Source of the DNA: Lepidostoma basale
Taxonomy: Eukaryota; Arthropoda; Insecta; Trichoptera; Lepidostomatidae
DNA length: 64,000 nt
Reading direction: 5' to 3'
NCBI GenBank assembly: GCA_022606425.2
Contig: JAHDVF020001252.1
Coordinates: forward strand, 806,001-870,000
Shown: positions 44,116-53,839 of the stretch, piece after piece
How positions within the stretch are numbered: the stretch's first letter is position 1
Layout of the letters: each line of letters opens with the position of its first letter
The notes under the pieces: model-generated
Told to the model about the DNA's origin: nothing
Databases searched by the model: none
Seen by the model: only the letters and a program-made list of their open reading frames with translations
Program-made: the position numbers and the translations under genes

Positions 44116-44744
44116 TTCATTCATCGGCTCTCCCTCGTGTCCGAGGAAGACTGTCCTTCACGGTTGTGGGTCTGCATGTGACTGAAGAGCCCGATCCTGA
44201 ACCCACAAATTCTGGGGCATCTGGGGCAGGGGAAGGCGCTTGTAATGGAGCCGCCACCGTCTTCCAGTGGTCTCTCCTTTCTCCTCCTCCTCCTCTCTGC
44301 GACATCGTCTCTGCGCTGTGCTTCAAAGTCTTGCGTGCCTTTATGTACTGTTGTTCTCCACCTAGGTCTGTCTTCTGCAGTCTTTTCCCAGCAATCACAG
44401 TTGATGCCAGTCTTTTGTAGGTTTCCTTTAAGGGAGTCCTTAAAGCGTTTCCTCTGACCACCGTGTGAGCTTGGGAGTCTTGTTTCAGGTATTCTGACGA
44501 CGTGACCAGCCCAGCGCAGTTGTCTCTGAATAATGGCAGCCTTAATAATTGTCATATTGATCTCAGCAAGTATGCTGTCATTTGTCCGTTTGTCCTGCCA
44601 TTTCACATTTTGGATCCTACGTAGACAGTGTTGGTGATATCGTTCTACGGCTTTTATGTGTCTTCTGTATGGGGTCCATGTTTCCGAGGCATACAGGAGT
44701 GTTAGCAGGACAACGGACTTGTAAACAAGCACTTTGGTGCAAAT
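44116..44744 (-). mobile_element. LINE family C with C-terminal zinc finger
   Basis: Flanked by ATACATAAT (44107-44115, 44745-44753). A 209-codon open minus frame reads LTLLYASETWTPYRRHIKAV, ERYHQHCLRRIQNVKW, IQRQLRWAGHVVRI and DCWEKTAEDRPRWRTTVHKG. It ends in a C2H2 finger CPRCPRICGFRIGLFSHMQTH-like motif (C, C, then H, H), known at the end of some LINE reverse transcriptases. No stop interrupts it, so it is recent. Confidence 0.9.
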
Positions 44745-44985
44745 ATACATAATACGGAGTCGAGGAAGGCGGAATAAAACTTGGCATAACCAAATTAATA
44801 AAATTTAATGGTCGCATAACCAAATTAATAAAATTTAGAAGTCATTCAAATCTACGTACGTGTATGACTCGTTGTATGAATGTGAAGGATGTTAAAAAGG
44901 TGTTTCAGGATAGAGTTGTGTGGCTGTCCATCTTCTCTACTTACCCCCACCCCCCCGGAGAGACGACGTGACGGTTATCTTGTTT

Positions 44986-46024
44986 GTATTTAATTCGTTA
45001 TTTTATTTTAACCTCAATTTAGTGGTGTAAAACAGAAAGTTAATATTTCAACGTAAATTAATTTAAATAATACTTTGTTCCATTTCCTCTTCCTAGCTTC
45101 CAGTTCACTTTTTTACAATCAATAATTTTCTACAAATCTGAAATGTTTCCATTGTTACGCCATTTTAATTACGAAACAGAGAAATTCATACACTAACGAG
45201 TGTGTGTTTAACATGCGATTTGTACTGCCTGCCTACTTTATTTGGGATTAGAAAATTGCATACACACAATATCACTTCATGTTACGCAATTCTGCAAAGA
45301 GAAAAGGATGTTCACTTTTCTAGAATACTCGAAACCAGCGATGACGCGGCGTTATGCATATAATAAATTTATTTTTAACTAGACATATAACTAAATCTAG
45401 AAAGTGTGAGACTATGAATAACGGCATAACAGGAAGGCTGTTTTTTTTATTATTATTATATTTTTGCTAATTAATTTTGCGAGTACGTGATCAAATAGTT
45501 TTTTTTACTGCTTTGTGGACTGAAGAATGTAAAGAGAAATTTATTATAGTAATTGAAATCTGACCAGTTATCACAGCTGGATTTATCGCGAGCTGTGGTT
45601 TTTGTTATTAAAACTACGATGGTTGCAAGGTCTTTGAACTAGCGTAGGGTACAAAGTGTCACACACTTTTCTAGTATTTTTTATTGATATTATAAGCACT
45701 GATTGCGATGGTTTAAACAACATACTTAGTTTATTGTTTTTTTTGTAGCACTCGTATGTTGTAAGAGCTGATTGCATTATTAATATGAATGAAAACGTGT
45801 GTTTTATAGAAGTTTTATAATATTATATATTTTTTTAAAGCTTCAATCGAGATTGCTTTGCAGCAAAGCCTAATAACATCTTTGCTGATTCTAGGAACAC
45901 ATTAAGAGGCATCTCTTGGACCCTTAATGTGGTACGAGTAGATTTACTCGGATAGCAACATAATTATAATAAAACCTGAGACACAAACAATAGACAGACA
46001 ATCTCAGGGTATATAGTTAGAAAG
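44986..46024. other. AT-rich unassigned DNA
   Basis: 45776-45835 (AATATGAATGAAAACGTG, TAGAAGTTTTATAATATTAT) is an outer arm of the 53992 foldback family. No gene seen. Confidence 0.45.
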
Positions 46025-47515
46025 TTTCAATCCTGGGATTGGTTTGCAGCAATTTCTTCTATTCTTCTCTTCCATTCTTCCGTCTTGTGAGGCTCTCTGA
46101 AATCTGCATATAATGAGCAGCGCACGTCCACCAACAGGTCCTCCAGGTACTCTCGGCGTGGGCGTCCCCTAGAGTTTGTCCCCTCGGTCATACCCATTGA
46201 GAACTGTGTATCATAGATACACAATGAACAACCAGCAACTAACACACGTATCTACGATGAAGGATCTCGGGATCATTTATGAGAGTAGGCTGACTTTTCG
46301 TGCACATATCGTGAGGATTTGTGACATTGCACTGAGGATGTTGGGCTTCATCATTCGGACCGGAAGAGTTTTCAGAAATCCCAACGTGCTCAGAGTCCTA
46401 TACAACGCGTTGGTTCGGAGCACACTCGAAAGTGGTTCTGTGATATGGAGTCCTCATGAGGCGAGATATTCCGTTATGCTGGAGAGAGTTCAGAAAAAAA
46501 TTCTGAGGTATCTCTACATAAGGGAGTATGGTAGTTTCCGTGGCTCTATCCCACGGCATTTATTTTAGAAATGCTCGGAACCAATTCTTTACAGCTTCGA
46601 AGAGATGGGCATCTCTTTAAATTAATCAGGGGATATTTCGAGAACTCGGCCGTGCTAGAGGGTGTTGGTCTTTTTGTCCCTGATAGATTTCTCCGACAGC
46701 GACAGCACAGATTGTTTGACCTACCGGCCACCACTACCAATCTGCCTCTGGTGACACCGGTGGGAAGAGAAATTAGTCTGCTAAACGCGGTCTCCTCGGA
46801 GATCGACGTCTTTTATATTAGTGAAGGTACGTTCAGGAGACAAATACTCTTGACTTTAGAAAGTATGCTGTCTTCCTAATGTCGTACCATCTCTAATGCG
46901 TTCCTGGTACTTTGTTGTATTTTTATAATATTTTACCTGTACTTAGTAGATGCCTTAAACATTTTCCTGTTTGTAATGTCTTTTGAGTTAATAAACTGAT
47001 TTGATTTGATACCCTCCATTATGGCATGCAAGAGACCTTCTTATCGTATTACATGGCCGATCCATCTTGCACGCCTTTCGGACAAGGTCCTGAGCAGGTG
47101 CCTTCCTCCTTCGATTTTTTGAAGAACCTCCTCATTCGTGATGTGGTCTCTCCAGGAAATTCCTAATAGTCTTCTATAGGACCACATCTCAAAAGCCTCT
47201 AGTCTCCGTTTATCTCTTTTGGATAGGCACCATGTCTCGCAGCCGCACATCTATATTATTTTCGACCTTTTATTAAATGCAAGCCTAGCCTGATGTATAC
47301 GGCTGTCGACCTCGCTCTTAGACCGACCGTCCCATGTTGTTTTGCTCCCGAGGTAGACAAACTCCTTGGTGTTCTTTAGTGGAACTCCTGACATCACTAC
47401 TACTTGTTTTGTCTTTATTTATCTTCATGTTGTAGTTATTTTGAAGAATGCTTTGCGTATTGTTAAGGCCTCTTGCAGTTCTTCTTCACCAGTCATTCTT
47501 ATTAACTACGTACTC
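46025..47515 (-). mobile_element. LINE family H, split by family D
   Basis: The right part (47009-47515) encodes GCETWCLSKRDKRRLEAFEM, WSYRRLLGISWRDHITNEEV and ERRARWIGHVIR. The left part (46025-46189) encodes SRGRPRREYLEDLLVDV and EEWKRRIEEIAANQSQD, then stop. Removing 46196-47008 and one copy of ATACCC rejoins the two in order. The upstream segment (to 47515) is the region between the reverse transcriptase palm and GCETW. Confidence 0.85.
46196..47008 (+). mobile_element. LINE family D, nested copy with target duplication
   Basis: Flanked by ATACCC (46190-46195, 47009-47014). The plus strand reads MKDLGIIYESRLTFRAH, RMLGFIIRTGRVFRNPNVLR, LYNALVRSTLESGSVIWSP and ERVQKKILRYLYIREYGS. After a frameshift near 46562 it continues LGTNSLQLRRDGHLFKLIRG and FRRQILLTLESMLSS, then stop. 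The 3' end is GAGTTAATAAACTGATTTGA, a short (TGATT)n tail. The protein region is the thumb and C-terminus of a Jockey- or Kiri-like LINE; the exact clade is uncertain. Confidence 0.9.
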
Positions 47516-48103
47516 TATTAGGTAAATGTTGGGTTATATTATATTTTAATATTGAAAATAGATTCTTAACAACATGATAAAACTGACTTATTGTTTCTTG
47601 AACATGTGTAATTCCTTAGACAGATGAAACATGTCATTCACATAAATAATAATACAACTTTTGGAAAACAGACGTTTTCATTGCTATAAATTATGATAAA
47701 ACATCTTTATGGATTGGCATTCTACAGAGAATCAATGAAATTTTTCTAAGAACAAAATCATAAGTATATAAAATTACGAAACCTTTTATTTTTCAAAGAA
47801 AACGATAATGTGTGGCAAAGGAAGGTAAAAAAGAGGAGCTTATATACTCGTATTTAAAAAAAACTCAACGCCATATCCGGATTGTAGTGTGGTGGTTACA
47901 AAACATAGGTTTTTATTTATGAGTCATAACAAATACAGATATTTTAAAGAGCAAGTCTGAATAGACTATATAAGATTATGTTGCAGAGTTCACCAATATC
48001 CGAGAACCTTGGACTTGGACTTGGATCTACTGGGAGAGTGTCATTGATTTGAAAATTCAAAGCCCATAACGTTTTCAACTCAACGACAGAATACATTGTA
48101 TAG
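47516..48103. other. Unassigned DNA with foldback relic
   Basis: 47590-47690 (TTCTTGAAC, GAAACATGTCATTCACATAA, AAACAGACGTTTTCATT) is one decayed arm of the TTGATAATG hammerhead foldback family. 48010-48040 repeats CTTGGACTTGGATCTACTGG, seen at 14830. Confidence 0.5.
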
Positions 48104-48245
48104 TAAGATGGTGATGTTAAATTTAAGAAACTTCTAAAGACTGCACTGTTGGGTCAGTATTTTCCTAGTGCGCCCTTGAAGTAATTGATTTTGCAAAACG
48201 GTGCACTTAAAAATATAAATCATCATTGAAAATGATAATAATAAT
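48104..48245 (+). mobile_element. LINE family B, 3' terminal fragment
   Basis: Reads VKFKKLLKTALLGQYFPSAP, then the conserved 3' end GTAATTGATTTTGCAAAACG and (ATA)n. Confidence 0.8.
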
Positions 48246-49470
48246 GGCGCGTTATTACGAATAACCAACTGCAGCCAAATGAAAGTATAATTAATTATAT
48301 GGTACTTTAAAACATGTTTATACCAGAAAGGAATGTTAGGCATTTTAATGCATTTCAACTGGATGGTAGTCTAAAAAACGCTTGGTTCCTGATCCAGAGG
48401 ACTTCAAACCTGGACACGACCCGATTCCTTCTTCGTAATATTGAGCTATTTTCTGCATTAATTCGAGATTGTCTAATACAGTTTATTGGAATCCTTTGGT
48501 GTTAGGATTTATTGTTATAATAATTATTCTAGATATATTTATTGTTTATTGAACTCATCACGTATTCAGGCTCTCGGGGATGAAGAGTGGCGCGAGGCAA
48601 TCTATTGCGATCAGCAATGTCTTCTGCGATAAGCAGATTACCTGTGTCGAAAGCCTTCGCGGTAGCTGGCCCTTCAATCTTCCTGCAGACCTCCAGCTCA
48701 CAGAGCCAAGTGGCATCCCAAGAACCAGCAAAGAAAAAGGGTCATCCATTAAGGACGGGTCGATGTTGAAATGGACTAAAACAAGCTGTGTATAAGGTAT
48801 TGACGAATTTTTATTTTTATTTGAAAGGCCCATGTATGCCATTATGTACAGAATATACGGGTGCATGCCCAAGTTCAGATGCAAAATTCGCCAAGTTTAA
48901 GTCCACGAAAGGCCTCTTGTGCACGGCGAACAGTTGCCTGCGTCGGGTAATGTACCGGCGATGTTTTCGGCCGATCTGGTGTTCCTTTCACTTATGGGTG
49001 TTGGTTGATTGTTTACCAAACCAGTCGTCCTGAATTTAGCCACCAAACGTTAGAGAGTCTACTTTAAAGGGCCACCGCGTCTGCCGTAAAATGGGTGTAA
49101 CGCGCGCAACGTTTGCACTAACTGCCCTCGATGTCCCGCATTATTACTGCCAAACAGTGCGATATTATAGCAGTAAAATTTTGTGACATTTAGCCCCGAG
49201 GGCGCGCGTGTAATCTTCCGTCTACAATGCGCGGCCATTAGCGTATGCCGCGCACGCCGTATGAGTTTTGACGGGCGAGATGCTGCAACTCCAGCCACTT
49301 TCTCCAGCCTTGGGAACTCGCCGTAGAATGCAAAGAAAGTTTATGTTATGTAACTTATGCTTGATACAGTCTTATGTATGATGGCCACCAGGCGGCCTCG
49401 CGCTGAGGTGATCTGCTTCTTAAACGGGCTTTCCTGGCTTCGGTCTAACCCCGAAAAACTTTTTAAAAAT
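48246..49470. other. Unassigned DNA with GC-rich patches
   Basis: 48550-48790 has open frames on both strands (for example 48558-48884 minus, 108 codons) without recognisable domains. 48990-49310 is GC-rich with several CpGs and matches no repeat here. Either could be host sequence. Confidence 0.3.
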
Positions 49471-49483
49471 TTGATATTTCAAC

Positions 49484-49940
49484 TAACCAACTAACCATCA
49501 CGCCGTCTCCCCGAAGGGGTAGGCAGAAAGAATGGACTGCCACACTTTTCTTTCCTGACATATTTCTCTCGCTTCCTCAACATTCATACATCGTGTCACG
49601 CACGCGCGTCTATTTCTCTGACTCCTCACATGGCCGACATTCAATATTCGATTTATTTTATCGTGCCACGTTTTCCTCGGTCTTCCTCTATTTCTGGTTC
49701 CATTTACATCGTTAACATATATTTTTTTTACCATTCTTTCTTCATTCTTTTTTTCCATATGTCCAAACCATCTTAATGATCCTTTCAATATTTTGTTCAT
49801 GACACCATCATTCGCACCGCATTCACTTCTTATATTTTCATTCGACACTCTATCATACACAGAGTATCTACATATTCGTCTAAGAGATCTCATTTCTACT
49901 GCATTTATTCTACTTTCATCCTTCTTTTGCCAGTTTTTTT
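49484..49940 (-). mobile_element. LINE family A copy with target duplication
   Basis: The flanking repeat TTGATATTTCAAC (49471-49483) and TTGATATTTTAAC (49941-49953) differ at one base. The minus strand is open for 131 codons: RSLRRICRYSVYDRVSNENI, SLRWFGHMEKKNEERMVKK, RNRGRPRKTWHDKINRI, VEEAREICQERKVWQS. Tail (TTAG)n. Confidence 0.88.
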
Positions 49941-49989
49941 TTGATATTTTAACAACTTTTAAACGTGAGGTTTTTGAAAATCTTATCTT

Positions 49990-50150
49990 TTTGCCTGATG
50001 TATGCGGCTGTCAAATTCACTTCTTGTTCTTCCATCCCAGGTGAACGAACTTTCAAGGTACACAAATACTTTCGTGTTTTTCAGTGTGGCTCCTAACATC
50101 ACTACATCATTCATTTGCTGCTCATTACCTATAATCACTTTCGTTTTTTT
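49990..50150 (-). mobile_element. LINE family H fragment
   Basis: GCCTGATGTATGCGGCTGTC and CATCACTACATCATT correspond to 47290-47400 of the family H copy. The coding frame is broken. Confidence 0.65.
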
Positions 50151-50217
50151 TTTTTTTTCATATTATTTCTGCATTAAGCACACTCACCATGGCTAGTTGG
50201 GTATTTTTACAATGGCT

Positions 50218-50745
50218 AAATACCATCATGCCGTCTCCTCAGATGTAGGCAGAAAGAATGGACCGCTACATTATAATGTCCGAACATACTTCTCTTAATT
50301 ACTCTACATTCATACATCGAGTCATGCACGCACGTCGATTTCTCCGACTTCTCACGTGACATTTAATATTTGATTGATTTGATCGTGCCACGTTTTCCTC
50401 GGCCTTCCTATATTTCTAGATCCGTTTACGTCGTTTATATATACTTTCTTCACCATTCTTCATTATTGTGTCCAAACCATCCCAATAATCCTTTCATTAT
50501 TTTGTTCATAACAATTGACAATATCATATTCAAGTTTACTACACATCCATCTAAGAGATTTCATTTCTACTGCATTTATTCTGCTTTCATCCTTCTTTTG
50601 CTAGATCCATGTTTCACTTTTCACTTTGCTTTGCTTTCACCATGCTTCGCTTCCATACATAAGGGTCGGCACAAAAACTCCATTGTGCACTGCCATTTTA
50701 GCTTTTTTGGATAGGCTTTTATTTGCGATGAAACTTTTGTAGTTG
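50218..50745 (-). mobile_element. LINE family A, degenerate copy
   Basis: Minus-strand 3' end (ACCATCATGCCGTCTCCTCA) to the KPIQKS-type region near 50705-50735, with an internal duplication around 50600-50650 (CTTTCACCATGCTTCGCTT). Many frame breaks. Confidence 0.75.
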
Positions 50746-51119
50746 TAGTTATGTTTTGTAAAAATCAAAAAATCATATCTCTTCATAAAACTCTAATTGC
50801 ATAATTAATACTAGTTGAGACTCATGAAATATTAGGATACACGGAAGTAAAAATTTCTACCCTTTTAATAGTAGGTTCAGTGTACAATCGTAAGCAGTAA
50901 ATTAAAATGTTCTAATAATCATTTTTTTCGCATACATTAAAAATTTCACAATTGATAATACCAAATTGTTCTCGTTTTGTTTTCTACACTACTGTCATAC
51001 AACAATAATCAAAACAAGTTTTTAAATAATCTAGAAACGTTCTCGGGCATGCGCATCGTGTGCATTAGAATTTTTCGAATAACTTTCGCAGAGAATCGAA
51101 GTATTACTCTCTTACTCTC
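50746..51119. other. AT-rich unassigned DNA
   Basis: Nothing recognised. Confidence 0.5.
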
Positions 51120-51410
51120 TTCTATTCAAAATATTCTCGTACTCTTTTGTGATGATATCCTCTTTTTCTTCTTCTTTTTGTCCTGTCACACCTCCGTGGT
51201 GCCTCAAGGAAGCTTCTCCACCCGACTCTATCGCATGCCTGATGCCTAACATCATCCCAAGTGAGGCCTGCTGCCTTAACCTCGTCCTGCAGGGCTCTTC
51301 TCCAGGTGGCTCTAGGTCTGCCTCGCTCCCTCTTTCGCCCCATAGGGGACCAGTCTAGTGCGCCCTGAGCGATGCAGGCTGGGTTCCGTCTCAGAGTGTG
51401 ACTGATTCAC
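51120..51410 (-). mobile_element. LINE family L, C-terminal fragment
   Basis: The minus strand reads MGRKRERGRPRATWRRALQ, DEVKAAGLTWDDVRHQACD and RVGWRSFLEAP, then a basic stretch and stop. The GRP..TW, AAG.TW and A.DR..WR..V..L order is a standard LINE terminus. Confidence 0.75.
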
Positions 51411-51576
51411 TGCCATTTGCGACTTGTTCTCTAATTGGCTTTTCGCCTACCATGGTCCAGAGAACGGCATTTGACACTATTTGGGACCAATGAATATTGA
51501 GCGAAGGCACCTATTTATAAACACAATGTGATGATATCCAGTTTTAACATATTATGATAATTAATCACCCATTTAG
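51411..51576. other. Unassigned DNA
   Basis: No recognised feature. Confidence 0.4.
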
Positions 51577-51579
51577 CAG

Positions 51580-51684
51580 TGTTCGCCATTCTTTGGACTG
51601 CTGTGTTGCTGACAAAGTCTGCATGTCAACAACAACACGTAGAAATGAATTATGAATATGGGTTCAACAGTGTTGTGGCCGGGA
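51580..51684 (+). other. Candidate host exon with signal-peptide-like start
   Basis: An acceptor-like ATTTAGCAG (51571-51579) is followed by a frame reading FAILWTAVLLTKSACQQQH then VEMNYEYGFNSVVAG. A consensus donor GTAAGT lies at 51685-51690. The frame stays open to 51890. The hydrophobic run followed by a Cys resembles a secretion signal or membrane segment. No in-frame ATG precedes it, so a start would be in an upstream exon. No known family recognised. Confidence 0.25.
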
Positions 51685-51690
51685 GTAAGT

Positions 51691-52037
51691 ATGGAGTCCT
51701 AAATGACTGTAATTTTAATTACTTTTATGGCCCCCATGATACATTTCTTCTGCAATTGGATAATAACACCCGCATGGGGTCCTCAAATCCCATTAAAGCG
51801 CGCTCGGGCTCCGCCCCTCGTACAACGATCGATTTAAAACCAAAAGTCACACTTAAACTGTCGGAAATACGAACAATATTTCATTATTAATACATTTGGT
51901 GAGTTTTTTGTTAAACTTTTGATTAGGGTTAGAATGTTTTACCTACGGATTTTTGGATAATGGATAATCCTTTGTCACTTCTTATTCTTTTTATTATGTA
52001 GTTATAAAATAAGCAAAATTTCTGATACTAACTCGGC
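51691..52037. other. Unassigned DNA
   Basis: The open frame from 51580 continues to 51890 without recognisable domain. The remainder is AT-rich. Confidence 0.4.
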
Positions 52038-52570
52038 GAGGACTAACTAAATAATTAACTTACCATCACGCCGTCTCCTCGGAGGGGTAGGCAGAATGAA
52101 TGGACCGCCACACTATTCTGTCCTGACATACTTCTCTCGTTTCCTCTATTTGATCGTGCCACGTTTTCCTCGGCCTTCCTATATTTCTAGCTCCGTTCAC
52201 GTCGTTAACATATACCTTCTTCACCATTCTGTCTTCACTCATTCCTTCCATGTGTCCAAACAGATTTAACGACCCTTTCATTATTTTGTTAATAAAACTT
52301 TCATTCACATCGCATTCACTTCTTATACTTACATTTGATATTCTATCACATTCAGATTGACTACACATTCGTCTTAGAGATCTCATGTATACTGAATTTA
52401 TTCTACTTTCATATTTCTTTTGCCAGTTCCATGCTTCGCTTCCATACATAAGGGTCGGCACGAGAACAACATTATGCACTGCCATCTTAGCTTTTTTGGA
52501 TGGGCTTTTGTTTGCGATGACAACTTTAAGTGCACCATTTACTCCGTTGCCTGCCTCAACCCCTTCTCTC
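52038..52570 (-). mobile_element. LINE family A copy with internal deletion
   Basis: The minus strand reads EAGNGVNGALKVVIANKSPS, KKAKMAVHNVVLVPTLMYGS, EAWNWQKKYESRINSVYMRS and RPRKTWHDQIEETREVCQDR. The jump from HDQI to EETREVC shows that about 90 bp (NQILNVGHVRS..CMNV region) were lost in frame. Confidence 0.85.
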
Positions 52571-52774
52571 AAATTAAAAAAAATAATATTGCTGATCCCA
52601 TTATGCTCTGCTATACCTGCCAAACAAAATTTCCTACAGACGTAAGAAGAATTGCCATTAGAGCCGAACCTCTGTAAGCCAGAAGATCCAAGTCCAAGCC
52701 CACGACATAGAAAACCGACTTCGGGATAGGATTATGCAGGGTTATAGTATCCCCTAAGAGTCACCGATTGTCAA
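52571..52774. other. Unassigned DNA
   Basis: 52661-52698 carries the inverted copy of the block at 14830-14868 (GAACCTCTGTAAGCCAGAAG). Confidence 0.5.
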
Positions 52775-52897
52775 AGCCTGCGTGTATTGGTCACACTGTC
52801 TTTAATCTGGTGTAGAATTCACGTGACAATAAAATGGCGATAGATTAGCTACCTCTCACATGTCACGAGAATCAATATATAATAGCTATACCATTGA
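52775..52897 (+). mobile_element. tRNA-derived SINE copy 5 (head missing)
   Basis: Body from GTCACACTGTCTTTAATCTG to AATATATAATAGCTA. The tRNA-like head with both promoter boxes is absent, so this is 5'-truncated. Confidence 0.8.
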
Positions 52898-53064
52898 GAT
52901 CGTTTTGGCGCGCGCTGTAATGATGTAAAGGCGATTCAACAAAATAATAAGTAGTTTTGTGGATGTTGGACGATCGAAGTGTGCGCGGGAGATGCCTATT
53001 GTTGGCGATGAGGTTCGCAACCCATCACACCGCGAAAAGAGAAGGATGGAGTGCTCCATGGTAT

Positions 53065-53150
53065 AAAGTGTGACAGTCCATTCTTTCTGCCTACCCTTTC
53101 GGAGAAATGGCGTGATGGTTAGTTAGTTAATTAGTTAGTTAGTTAATAAT
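53065..53150 (+). mobile_element. LINE family A, 3' terminal scrap
   Basis: AGTGTGACAGTCCATTCTTT, CTTTCGGAGAAATGGCGTGA, then a long (GTTA)n tail at 53117-53145. Confidence 0.8.
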
Positions 53151-53735
53151 AAGAAATAAAGTTGCGCTAGACCTTAGAGATAGAGCATTAACCCAGAAAG
53201 TAATAAGTCGTGAGTTCGAAAGTCGCTGGTTGTTGAAAAGATTTCCGAAATATTCTCTTTTCAATCGTCTTTTTCTAGAAAACTGATCGATTTAAAATAT
53301 TCATAATTGTTATACATTCAAATAAAATAAAATAAAAAAATAAAAAACTACATATCAATCGAGGTGCACAATCCAATGGTATGTCAATTAGTAAGTAAAA
53401 AAAATCTGGTATTCTTTTTGAGTAGCGCATTAATGGGTGTATTGTGGAAGACAATTGCAATCATGTAACAATTTTATGTGTGTGGATTGCTCCAAATCTG
53501 CTTGGTCAGGAAGCAACCGTCATCATCAGGAAGTGGCCTGGGTGGGGGTCGGGGCGGGGAAGGAGGGGCATGCGCCGTGTTGCGTAAATATTACACACAG
53601 AAAGTAAAACCGGAGGAGGAAAAGAAAGTCGGCACGCCATTGGCGCCAGTGACTCTCAAACTTTGGCGCTGTTATCTAATTTCTTAATTCATTATTTATA
53701 TATTTAGTTTTATTTCACTTATACTTTTAGTTATG
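53151..53735. other. Unassigned DNA
   Basis: A GGTGGGGGTCGGGGCGGGG patch at 53540-53558 is the most G-rich point of the window. No gene recognised. Confidence 0.4.
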
Positions 53736-53739
53736 TCCG

Positions 53740-53800
53740 GTTTGATGACAGCTAGCGCCCGAAACTTGTTGAAGCTAAAATAACAAATTGAATATATATT
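53740..53800 (+). repeat. Hammerhead-like motif, weak
   Basis: TTTGATGA C AGC TAGC GCC C GAAAC TTGTTG: TTGATGA is one base from CUGAUGA and GAAAC follows at hammerhead distance, but stem II pairs poorly and no GUC follows. Confidence 0.3.
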
Positions 53801-53839
53801 ACAAAGAAATTTTTATTTTTTCTTTATGTTAAGAAGACC

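Larger units (their letters stand above)
42905..44985 (+). mobile_element. LINE family A host copy, split by two later insertions
   Basis: Plus-strand pieces at 42905-43054 (RINAVEMRSL), 43991-44106 (TATGAACAAAATTATCAAAG) and 44754-44985 (CGGAGTCGAGGAAGG to CGTGACGGTTATCTTG) are consecutive parts of one old copy. Between them lie a minus-strand family A element (43065-43980) and a family C element (44116-44744). A short direct duplication (AACCAAATTAATAAAATTTA) occurs at 44788-44838. Confidence 0.8.

Noticed and set aside
48558..48884. 108-codon minus-strand frame as a gene
   Set aside because: Overlapping open frames on both strands and no recognised domain; insufficient evidence.
53160..53230. 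tRNA-like segment (AGATAGAGC, GAGTTCGAAAGTC)
   Set aside because: A weak B-box-like match only; no cloverleaf can be drawn and no second copy is visible.
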